The translations under genes were made by a program, and so were the position numbers. From an uncultured Aquimarina sp. (GTDB lineage: Bacteria; Bacteroidota; Bacteroidia; Flavobacteriales; Flavobacteriaceae), in the NCBI GenBank assembly GCA_937958735.1, contig CALGNG010000310.1, positions 1 through 5,962 on the forward strand: a stretch of 5,962 nucleotides of DNA, given 5' to 3'. The notes beneath the pieces were generated by a model that saw only the letters and a program-made list of their open reading frames with translations, did not search any database and was not told where the DNA came from. Shown here one piece after another: positions 1 to 5,962 of this stretch; the first letter of the stretch is position 1; each line of letters starts with the position of its first letter.

Positions 1-1
1 C

Positions 2-598
2 GATACAGTTCTTTTAGGAATAGATACTAGTGGAGCTATTAACACTATTTATAACCATCAGATCATTCAGCAAAAATGGAGTATTTTAAAACAGGAATTA
101 GCGCAACTATATGAAGGGAATACTGCCGAAATATATTTATTAGGAATAGATAGAAAAATAAAAGACCCCAAAAAATTAATGGCAGACTTCCAACAAAACA
201 GATTGTTTGGATTATTATGGAATGGTCTGCATAGTTTTTATTCAGACGATATATCGGAGAAAAAGAAAAGAATTAAAACGATTAGCAACATGGTAGAGCA
301 TATTCCTATTGTTATTAATGAAACCGTTTTTTGTGAGCAAATAAATAGAGATACAAATGAGATATCTTTACGGTTAAATGGGCAACTAAATAATAAGGAG
401 ACATTTACAAAAAAAATAGAGCATCATTTTGTGAGAAATGGAGGAAATAAAAAGTCTAAATTAGAGTTAACGGTTTATGATGGCGTTTATAAATTTAATA
501 CCAATACAGGATTAATAAAGGAAGCATCATTAGTAATCGAAACCACATTTGGAGATAATTATAAAAGAAAAGATCAATTTAACATTCACACTATTTAA
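2..598 (+). CDS. Unrecognised protein, 3' part of a gene cut by the window start
   Basis: The frame is open from base 2 to the TAA at 596-598, giving 198 visible residues. The first in-frame ATG is at 179, but the codons before it are protein-like and continuous (for example IYNHQIIQQKWSILKQEL near visible residues 17-34). I therefore treat the gene as starting upstream of the window rather than at 179. I do not recognise the family with confidence. The N-terminal visible part looks helical, with an N-x3-I-x3-W-x3-K pattern. The C-terminal half (about residues 100-198) alternates hydrophobic and charged residues as in beta strands, including YDGVYKFNTNTGLIKEASLV. There is no visible signal peptide, membrane segment or catalytic motif. 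It ends 11 bases before the PAAR-like effector gene and probably shares its transcript. From position alone it could be an effector-loading adaptor or chaperone, or the tail of another secreted protein; this is a guess from context. Confidence 0.8.
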   Translation, partial: DTVLLGIDTSGAINTIYNHQIIQQKWSILKQELAQLYEGNTAEIYLLGIDRKIKDPKKLMADFQQNRLFGLLWNGLHSFYSDDISEKKKRIKTISNMVEHIPIVINETVFCEQINRDTNEISLRLNGQLNNKETFTKKIEHHFVRNGGNKKSKLELTVYDGVYKFNTNTGLIKEASLVIETTFGDNYKRKDQFNIHTI

Positions 599-609
599 GC
601 AATAAAATA

Positions 610-2283
610 ATGAGTGCTAAAAAATACGTTTGTAATCAAGCTAAAATAGAATGCCAAATGTGTACTAACCCTAATGGTACACTTATGGTAACTTCTAACA
701 TGATAAAGTTACAAGGAAAGCTTTGGGCTACGGAAAAAGATAAGGAGAAAACTAATTTGATGTTTCAAGGTACTTGTAAAGCAAGCCCACATCAAGCTAT
801 ACCTTGTATTGCTGTTATGCAAACAGGGCAATGGCAAGGTACGGGAGATATATCGGTACAAGGCAATAAACCTTTATTAGCTAGCTCTACAATTATGTGT
901 AATTACGGTGGGGCAATGATTAAAATTAAGGACGATTTGCAAAAATCGCAACCCTCTTCTTTATTACCTACAGCTGTAGATGGCATTACCCCTGATGTAC
1001 CTGTTTCGCGAGTTATAGTGACTTCTTCGTTGGAAAATGAAGATTATAATGATGTGGCTAGTATTGATGATAGTGGACCTTTTGTATTAGCAGGTTCAGG
1101 TAAAAATGACAATACTAATGAAGAGGTAGCTACTTATTTTTTATTTTTAGATAAGGAATCAAAAAGACCTATTTCTAGCCTAACTTTTTATGTGCAAACA
1201 GCAGAAAATAAAAAAATTAAAGGAACAACCAATGAGAAAGGTTTTTTTGATGTTTCTAAAGATGAAAAAGCTCCATTTAAACTTCTAGGACATTATCATG
1301 GAAAAATAACTAAGAGTGATGATGAATTATCTGATAATGGAAAAGATATTTACACCTTTGAAGAAAAAGAAGAAAAACCTATTTCTTATATAAAATATTT
1401 AAAATATAAAAATCTCAATAAAGATCATAAATTATTAGTTGGGACTACTAAGGTTAAAGTAAAAACAGGAGACACCTTAGAAAAGTATTTTAAAGAACAT
1501 CTAAACACATTAAATACTGAAAGCAATAAAGGCTCTGTTTTAATGGACTTTAACTTTGGTAGCTCTATAAAAGGAACATATAGGGCATTTGATTTTGGGA
1601 AGAAAGGAGAAATACTTATCCCTAAGTTTGATGGAGAGATAAGTGACTTAGACGAGAAAATGACACACGTATTCTATCTCTCTAAAATTGAAAGAAAGTC
1701 CTTGAGTCAAAATTTTTTAAACGAAACCGGTATTATTAAGAGAAATAAGTGGACAAAGCAAGCATTGAATACTTATGATATTTTCAATCCTGCTTTAGTC
1801 TATAAAAAAAGAACCCCTATCGAATTTGATTGGGATTATCATACAATTGTATTACATCACTCAGGTGATGGTCTTGATCCCAAGATTGAAGCATTAGAAG
1901 CCAAACATTCTGTAGGGAATAGTTGGGAAGATGTAGGATATCATTTTGTTATAGGGAGAAAGGAATTTAATCAAAATAAAATATATGAAGGGCGTCCTCT
2001 AATATTTAAAGGTTCTCATGCTTCAAAACTTAATTCTAAAAAAATAGGAGTTTTATTGGAGGGAGATTTTGACCATCAAATATGGGATTTTGATGATGAT
2101 GTAGAAAATGAACAGATAGTTTTGCTAACAAAATTAATAGAATCATTAGTTGCTTTATTTCCTATAACAAAACTTATTGGTCATTCAGATGTTTTAGGAA
2201 AAGAAATAGGTGATGGTTGTCCTGGTAAAGAATTATATAAATTCATACCAAGTTTAAGAACTCAATTTAATTTAACAGAATAG
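610..2283 (+). CDS. PAAR-like (DUF4280) spike protein fused to a zinc N-acetylmuramoyl-L-alanine amidase; predicted antibacterial effector
   Basis: The 557-residue protein has four parts. Residues 1-108 match DUF4280, the PAAR-like tip family, with six cysteines (C8, C15, C18, C56, C66, C97) and the closing MCNYGGAMIKI. Residues about 172-232 resemble a transthyretin/carboxypeptidase-regulatory fold (KGTTNEKGFFDVS). Residues about 281-338 resemble a divergent LysM (VKTGDTLEKYF ... GEILIPKF), plausibly binding peptidoglycan. Residues about 405-550 are an Amidase_2/PGRP-type amidase: IVLHHSG gives zinc ligand H416, DVGYHFVIG gives Y444, then GSH (H470), IGVLLEGDF, and GHSDV...GCPGKELY with ligands H525 and C537. 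Such enzymes cut the bond between N-acetylmuramic acid and L-alanine in the periplasm. The H525-C537 spacing is four residues longer than in classic PGRPs, and D535 sits where T or K is usual. The tip fusion suggests delivery on a VgrG-type spike. The ATG follows an A-rich leader (caataaaata) and no Shine-Dalgarno. No signal peptide is visible, as expected for injected cargo. Confidence 0.93.
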   Translation: MSAKKYVCNQAKIECQMCTNPNGTLMVTSNMIKLQGKLWATEKDKEKTNLMFQGTCKASPHQAIPCIAVMQTGQWQGTGDISVQGNKPLLASSTIMCNYGGAMIKIKDDLQKSQPSSLLPTAVDGITPDVPVSRVIVTSSLENEDYNDVASIDDSGPFVLAGSGKNDNTNEEVATYFLFLDKESKRPISSLTFYVQTAENKKIKGTTNEKGFFDVSKDEKAPFKLLGHYHGKITKSDDELSDNGKDIYTFEEKEEKPISYIKYLKYKNLNKDHKLLVGTTKVKVKTGDTLEKYFKEHLNTLNTESNKGSVLMDFNFGSSIKGTYRAFDFGKKGEILIPKFDGEISDLDEKMTHVFYLSKIERKSLSQNFLNETGIIKRNKWTKQALNTYDIFNPALVYKKRTPIEFDWDYHTIVLHHSGDGLDPKIEALEAKHSVGNSWEDVGYHFVIGRKEFNQNKIYEGRPLIFKGSHASKLNSKKIGVLLEGDFDHQIWDFDDDVENEQIVLLTKLIESLVALFPITKLIGHSDVLGKEIGDGCPGKELYKFIPSLRTQFNLTE

Positions 2284-2604
2284 ATGAGCAAATTAATCAA
2301 CAGTATATTCATTCTTGTAATTTTATGTATTCTAGTAAAATTATTTCTAATAATCCTTATTCCTAAAGGAGATTCCTCTGTTTTTTTAGGTGTTAAGTTT
2401 AATCCATTACAAGAAAATATAATTTATCAATATGATAATGAAATTGATGGAGAATACTTAATTATTCAAATTAATGAAATGCAATTAATAGGAGAAAATA
2501 CTTTACAGTTCATTTTTAAAATCCCTCTTTTAGTATATATAAGTTTAATAGGAGTATTAATCATGTTAAAATTTAAGTTTTTAAAGAATAAAAAAACACC
2601 TTAA
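2284..2604 (+). CDS. Small two-helix membrane protein; candidate immunity protein for the amidase effector
   Basis: The ATG follows the effector's TAG stop with no gap (tagatg at 2281-2286), so translation is probably coupled. The 106-residue product has a hydrophobic helix at about residues 6-27 and a second at about 76-96. Between them is an acidic, polar segment of roughly 48 residues, and the C-terminal tail is basic (KFKFLKNKK). By the positive-inside rule both ends should be cytoplasmic and the loop periplasmic, where a peptidoglycan amidase would act. I recognise no named family. The immunity role is inferred from position, size and topology. An alternative is a holin-like or accessory membrane protein, since amidase plus small membrane protein also recalls phage lysis cassettes, but the DUF4280 fusion upstream argues for an injection system. 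GC is about 21% by hand count, the lowest I measured in the window, which fits a fast-evolving or recently acquired gene. Confidence 0.85.
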   Translation: MSKLINSIFILVILCILVKLFLIILIPKGDSSVFLGVKFNPLQENIIYQYDNEIDGEYLIIQINEMQLIGENTLQFIFKIPLLVYISLIGVLIMLKFKFLKNKKTP

Positions 2605-2609
2605 ATAAA

Positions 2610-3782
2610 ATGGTTTTAGAATTTGAACAAGATAACATATACGTAAAATTCACACCAGAAGAGTATGTAGAGGCAACAACATTTCGTGTAAATGTATATG
2701 CTAAAAACAAAAGTGATGGAGGAAGTGAAAAGCTTGTATTTACTTCTCCTAGCTATACCTTTAAAAGCTGTGAAGAAAATAGTTGGCATATTATTATAGA
2801 TTATATGTTTTATAATGCTGTAGCTAAAAAAATTGCAAGTTCAGGTAAGCCATTACCCAATATTATCGATTTTTCTTTTAAAATTATAATAGGAGAAGAT
2901 GAAGAAGAGGTACCCGGAGTGTATACGGTACATTTTGTAAGATACATGGCTCAACTTATGGATGTTTTAAAGTGGAAAAATGCAGCGAGACTTCAAAGAT
3001 TATGGTTTACAAATGGTTTTAATGAAGAAAAAAAGAATGTCGAACCCGAATTGGATTTCATTGATATAGAATGGATATTTAAAATATCCACTCATGCGAA
3101 AATAATATGTGATAACTTCCATAAAGGCAATTTAATGTCTTTTAAAAGCGCTTGGAAAAGACCCGCAAATGAATTTTTCACTCCAATAGTTAAGAACTCT
3201 CTTAAGACTGAAATTAAAGACCAAATAGAGGATCAAGAAATTGAAGCCCCTAATCAGAATAACACGAAGACTACTTTTGGTGATTTTGATTTAAAAGAAG
3301 TAAAAGATAAAGCAGGTGAAAAAATGCCTTTAATAGAAAAATATTATTTCAACTCGCTCTCCTTTGGTGGGGATGGTGGAAAAGATGGAGCGATGCATAT
3401 TTTAGGAAATGGTTTAGAGTTAGACGATTTATTGGGTAGCTTGGCTAATTTTAATTTTCGTGTAGCTGCTCAAGGAGAATTAATTCACGAAAATAATACC
3501 GTTAATGTTTATTTAAAAAAACTATTTTATTATGTAAAGGATAATTTTGATTATGTTGGAGATGAACAAGAATTAGGTTATTGGAGTATTGGAGATGAGA
3601 TAAGAGTAAGGGCTCCTGAATTAGGAATTTTCACAGATGAGAGTGAATTTTATTATGTGAAAAATAAAGAATTCTCAGACTATAGGAATGATGTCTGTAT
3701 GGGATATGATTTTCATGTTTACTCAACAATCAAAACTATAGATGTAAGTGATAAAAATATAAAGTTTGATTTATATGAATAA
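2610..3782 (+). CDS. DUF6402-like protein, unknown function; candidate secreted effector
   Basis: The 390-residue protein resembles DUF6402 from memory of that family's conserved blocks: WKNAARLQRLWF (about 122-133), a helical block around DFIDIEWIF (149-157), GDFDLKEV (224-231), FNFRVAAQGEL (281-291), YYVKDNFDYVGDEQELGYW (307-325) and KEFSDYRNDVCMGYDFHVYS (353-372). Residues 1-110 form a separate, probably beta-rich N-terminal part (VKFTPEEYVEATTFRVNVYA) without a recognised family. There is no signal peptide, membrane segment or PAAR domain, so if secreted it would travel as cargo. The family has no activity I can name; members occur near T6SS and other toxin genes in Proteobacteria, as I recall. 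No obvious catalytic triad or metal site stands out, although D, H and Y residues in the 307-372 blocks are candidates. It starts 5 bases after the membrane-protein gene with an A-rich leader, and its end overlaps the next gene by 8 bases. A structural or adaptor role is the main alternative to a toxin. Confidence 0.85.
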   Translation: MVLEFEQDNIYVKFTPEEYVEATTFRVNVYAKNKSDGGSEKLVFTSPSYTFKSCEENSWHIIIDYMFYNAVAKKIASSGKPLPNIIDFSFKIIIGEDEEEVPGVYTVHFVRYMAQLMDVLKWKNAARLQRLWFTNGFNEEKKNVEPELDFIDIEWIFKISTHAKIICDNFHKGNLMSFKSAWKRPANEFFTPIVKNSLKTEIKDQIEDQEIEAPNQNNTKTTFGDFDLKEVKDKAGEKMPLIEKYYFNSLSFGGDGGKDGAMHILGNGLELDDLLGSLANFNFRVAAQGELIHENNTVNVYLKKLFYYVKDNFDYVGDEQELGYWSIGDEIRVRAPELGIFTDESEFYYVKNKEFSDYRNDVCMGYDFHVYSTIKTIDVSDKNIKFDLYE

Positions 3783-4128
3783 ATTTAAAATAGCCTTTCT
3801 GATTATAATATTCTCTTTATTAAATAGTTGCTTTACCCCAAATGGAAAATTACGGACTAAGCGTACTAGTCCAGATGGGAAATATATTTTAGAGGTATAT
3901 CAACTAAAATTATCGTCTGGATTTAGAACACATGGGGATTCACCAAATGCTTACGTGATTTTAAAAAATAAAGAAGGTAAAATAATTTCAGAGCCAAGTT
4001 TACTTAATAAATGCCATTTCATACTAAACGATTTATCTGTAGAATGGTATAAACATAAAGAAAACAAAGTTTATTATACCAATATCAGTTATATAAATAT
4101 AGGAACTGGAAAGATGATCTGTTTATAG
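3775..4128 (+). CDS. Small periplasm-facing lipoprotein; candidate immunity partner of the DUF6402-like protein
   Basis: The 117-residue product begins with a lipoprotein signal: basic MNKFK, a hydrophobic core (IAFLIIIFSLL) and the lipobox LNSC, with C19 as the lipidated residue. The residues after C19 (FTPNGK) lack the acidic cluster that directs Bacteroidota lipoproteins to the cell surface, so a periplasm-facing anchor is more likely. The mature part has RTSPDGKYILEVYQ (about 30-43), a motif common in small beta-sheet proteins, and no catalytic signature. I chose the ATG at 3775 over an in-frame TTG at 3766 because it starts directly at the signal peptide. The start lies inside the upstream gene, overlapping its stop by 8 bases, which indicates coupled translation. 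The pairing of a periplasmic lipoprotein with a possible toxin gene suggests immunity; this is inference from arrangement. It resembles small proteins such as DUF6201 only loosely. Confidence 0.87.
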   Translation: MNKFKIAFLIIIFSLLNSCFTPNGKLRTKRTSPDGKYILEVYQLKLSSGFRTHGDSPNAYVILKNKEGKIISEPSLLNKCHFILNDLSVEWYKHKENKVYYTNISYINIGTGKMICL

Positions 4129-4144
4129 TTAAAACCACAACACA

Positions 4145-5962
4145 ATGGCTGAAGATTTAATACCACATAGCGAAGTACAAGAAGGTGCAACCATTGTTCG
4201 CAATACGGTTACTCCAGAAACGGTTGAAAACAACCATGCCAGTGCCCCTAATGCCAATGCTAACTTTGTAACTCCTGTTACTAATGGCACAGCAACATTA
4301 CAAACAGGAAAAAACTATCCCCAAAAGGTAACAGGGCCAACAGCAATAAAAGCAGGAGAAAAACTAGAATATGTTATATCCGAGTATAAAATAAATAATG
4401 AAGCCAACCTAGATAACGATAAATCTAAAATGCGTTGGTGCTTTTATATTGATGGAGTAACACTTAGCGGTAGTAAAAAGCACGTAAAAATAAAAAGTTC
4501 TCCCAATCAAAAAGAAGATAGCGACAGTAATTTTTTAAGTATTGAAAATACAGTAAAAAAAACACAAGCTATAGAAAGTAAAGCCTATCTGTATGCTAAA
4601 ACAGAAATTGTAGAAGAAGGAGGTACTAAAAAAAATAAACTAACCATTGTGTTCTCTAAATGGTTAGATGGAAAAAAAATACATGTAGAAGCTTACAGGA
4701 ATAAACCAGACCATAATCCTAATAAAGATTATGTAGTAACGGCTACCCTTACTGCCAAGCCCGAAATTTTAAATGCCTTTTGGTGCAATGCAAAAAAAGA
4801 ACCCATAAAAACAGCAGGATACAAACAAGATATTTATATCTGTTTAGAAACATTAGGTATGGTAAAGACTACCATACCAATAGATGTTTATGAGGATGAT
4901 TATAATTTAGGAAACGAAAAAATAAAATGGGAAAACAATACCACCCAAATAACAGGGCTACGCACTTTTAAAAAATTTAAAATACCTAAAAAAAACAATG
5001 CCCACTACAAAAGCCAAAGAGGAGGTTTTGAAGGAAGTGATTTAGAATTGTTTTTTAAACTACCCAATCAAACCGAAGCAAAAGGTTGGAAAAGTAATTA
5101 TGGTAAATTCTTAATTTTAACAACCGATGAAAAAATAACCAAAGCCTATTTTGCTGTTCAAAAAGAAAGAGAAGTATTAGATACCTATACCCCATCTTCA
5201 ACAGAAGAAACAACAAGCCAACCAACCCCTGCCATTATTCATACAGTTAAAGTAACTAGTAATGCATCTTCCTTATCGGCAATAGCTAACGCATACCCAA
5301 GTGTTACATGGCAACAAATTGCAGCGGCTAATAATATTTCTTCGCCGTATACGATTAGCAAAGACCAGCAATTAACCATACCAAATACTAATGGAACCAC
5401 TACAGCAAATCAAAATACTCAAAATGAAGAAACCGAAAAAGAAATCTATTATGAAAAAATAGACAAATCTACATTAGGCGGAGAAGTACATATAGTTGTA
5501 GAAAGTTTAAATCTACATGGTAAAGAAGCATTGGTTAAAATTTTTGAAAAAGAAAAACTGCTCGTAGAAAAAGATAGTCCACTACCCGTACTTAATGCAG
5601 ATGCAGAGGTAACAGAACTTAAAGCCAATTTTGATGATACGGGTAAGGCGGTAATAAAAGTGCAACTGCGTAAGAAAACAGATGAGGATTTTAAGAAACA
5701 AAAAAAGAAATTTGAAGTAGAAGAAGACAAAGACGCAATTGTAGATAACTTATACATAAAAGTAACTTGTGAAGGAGATGATACATCGCATGAAGAAGAG
5801 TTTTTAAAAAGAAAAGGATTTAAAGTAGAGTTAAGTAAGTGTTTTTGTAATAGAGATTTAACAGAAGAAGAAGTAAAGAAAATAATAATTGATTTACGAA
5901 AGTCTGAAACTTCAGTATATAAAGGAGAAAATAAAGAAAAATTATTTTGGAAACCTAATTGC
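4145..5962 (+). CDS. Multidomain LysM/Ig-like protein, probable cell-wall-targeting effector; 3' end beyond the window
   Basis: From the ATG at 4145 the frame stays open for 606 codons to the last base, with no stop in the window. The protein begins with a polar N/A/T-rich stretch (1-60), with no signal peptide. Ig-like beta segments follow: about 61-205 (VTGPTAIKAGEKLEYVISEY), 206-345 (AFWCNAKKEPIKTAGYKQDI, then YICLETLG) and about 434-563. Residues 366-413 form a good LysM (HTVKVTSNASSLSAIANAYP ... QLTIPN), a peptidoglycan- or chitin-binding module, flanked by T/N/Q/E-rich linkers. The last 40 residues (CFCNRDLTEEEVKKIIIDLR from C566) match, from memory, a segment that precedes a lysozyme/GH19-like domain in flavobacterial toxins; that domain would lie past the window end. 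The gene starts 16 bases after the lipoprotein gene. At about 35% GC over its first 480 bases it is richer than the genes before it. A muramidase or chitinase-like effector is the best guess; an adhesin-like or structural protein is possible. Confidence 0.88.
   Translation, partial: MAEDLIPHSEVQEGATIVRNTVTPETVENNHASAPNANANFVTPVTNGTATLQTGKNYPQKVTGPTAIKAGEKLEYVISEYKINNEANLDNDKSKMRWCFYIDGVTLSGSKKHVKIKSSPNQKEDSDSNFLSIENTVKKTQAIESKAYLYAKTEIVEEGGTKKNKLTIVFSKWLDGKKIHVEAYRNKPDHNPNKDYVVTATLTAKPEILNAFWCNAKKEPIKTAGYKQDIYICLETLGMVKTTIPIDVYEDDYNLGNEKIKWENNTTQITGLRTFKKFKIPKKNNAHYKSQRGGFEGSDLELFFKLPNQTEAKGWKSNYGKFLILTTDEKITKAYFAVQKEREVLDTYTPSSTEETTSQPTPAIIHTVKVTSNASSLSAIANAYPSVTWQQIAAANNISSPYTISKDQQLTIPNTNGTTTANQNTQNEETEKEIYYEKIDKSTLGGEVHIVVESLNLHGKEALVKIFEKEKLLVEKDSPLPVLNADAEVTELKANFDDTGKAVIKVQLRKKTDEDFKKQKKKFEVEEDKDAIVDNLYIKVTCEGDDTSHEEEFLKRKGFKVELSKCFCNRDLTEEEVKKIIIDLRKSETSVYKGENKEKLFWKPNC

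Noticed and set aside
14..152. 13-base direct repeat ttaggaatagata at 14-26 and 140-152
   Set aside because: Both copies are in the same frame and encode the same short LGID segment. Two copies of a short AT-rich word in one gene are not enough to call a repeat element.
179..598. ATG at 179 as the true start of the first gene
   Set aside because: The same frame is open and protein-like back to base 2, so this methionine is more likely internal to a gene cut by the window edge.
1857..2604. Phage endolysin/holin lysis cassette
   Set aside because: Amidase plus small membrane protein fits superficially, but the amidase is the C-terminal domain of a DUF4280 spike protein and the neighbours are not phage structural or lysis genes.
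3766..3774. TTG at 3766 as start of the lipoprotein gene
   Set aside because: It would add MIY before a textbook lipoprotein signal that begins at the ATG at 3775; the ATG is the stronger codon and gives a normal signal length.
4129..4144. Possible terminator or promoter in the gap between the lipoprotein gene and the last gene
   Set aside because: The 16-base gap has no inverted repeat and no Bacteroidota -7 box (TAnnTTTG); it looks like a simple intra-operon spacer.
5449..5757. 102-codon open frame on the minus strand
   Set aside because: It lies wholly opposite the long + strand gene. Its product is a low-complexity S/F/L/T-rich string, the usual antisense shadow of lysine/glutamate-rich coding sequence.

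Overview
The window reads as a fragment of an accessory effector locus of a contractile injection system, most likely a Bacteroidota type VI secretion system (T6SS subtype iii), in a low-GC flavobacterium-like organism. The reasons are: a DUF4280 PAAR-like spike-tip domain, divergent LysM and Ig-like/transthyretin-like modules of the kind common in Bacteroidota toxins, strongly AT-rich DNA, and start codons preceded by A-rich leaders instead of Shine-Dalgarno sequences. The species cannot be named from sequence alone. An extracellular contractile injection system is a possible alternative, since no sheath, baseplate or VgrG gene lies in the window.

Layout: six genes, all on the + strand, with gaps of 11, 0, 5, -8 and 16 bases, so they look like one transcription unit with no visible internal promoter or terminator. 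(1) 2..598 is the 3' part of an unrecognised gene that starts before the window. (2) 610..2283 is a modular effector: DUF4280 PAAR-like tip, transthyretin-like linker, divergent LysM, and a C-terminal zinc N-acetylmuramoyl-L-alanine amidase of the Amidase_2/PGRP type. (3) 2284..2604 is a small two-helix membrane protein starting directly after the amidase stop, the obvious immunity candidate. (4) 2610..3782 is a DUF6402-like protein of unknown function. (5) 3775..4128 is a small lipoprotein overlapping the end of gene 4, a candidate immunity partner for it. (6) 4145..5962 is a long unterminated reading frame, at least 606 residues, with Ig-like domains, a LysM and the beginning of what looks like a cell-wall-lytic C-terminal region. 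It runs off the window.

Working model (inference): the cassette arms a secretion spike with one amidase built into the tip, plus two further candidate effectors supplied as separate proteins. Genes 3 and 5 would protect the producer in its own envelope. Base composition fits a polymorphic-toxin architecture: by hand count about 36% GC over the spike-tip half of gene 2, about 29% over part of its downstream half, about 21% over the membrane protein, and about 35% at the start of gene 6. The most novel element is the DUF6402/lipoprotein pair, because DUF6402 has no established activity that I know of.
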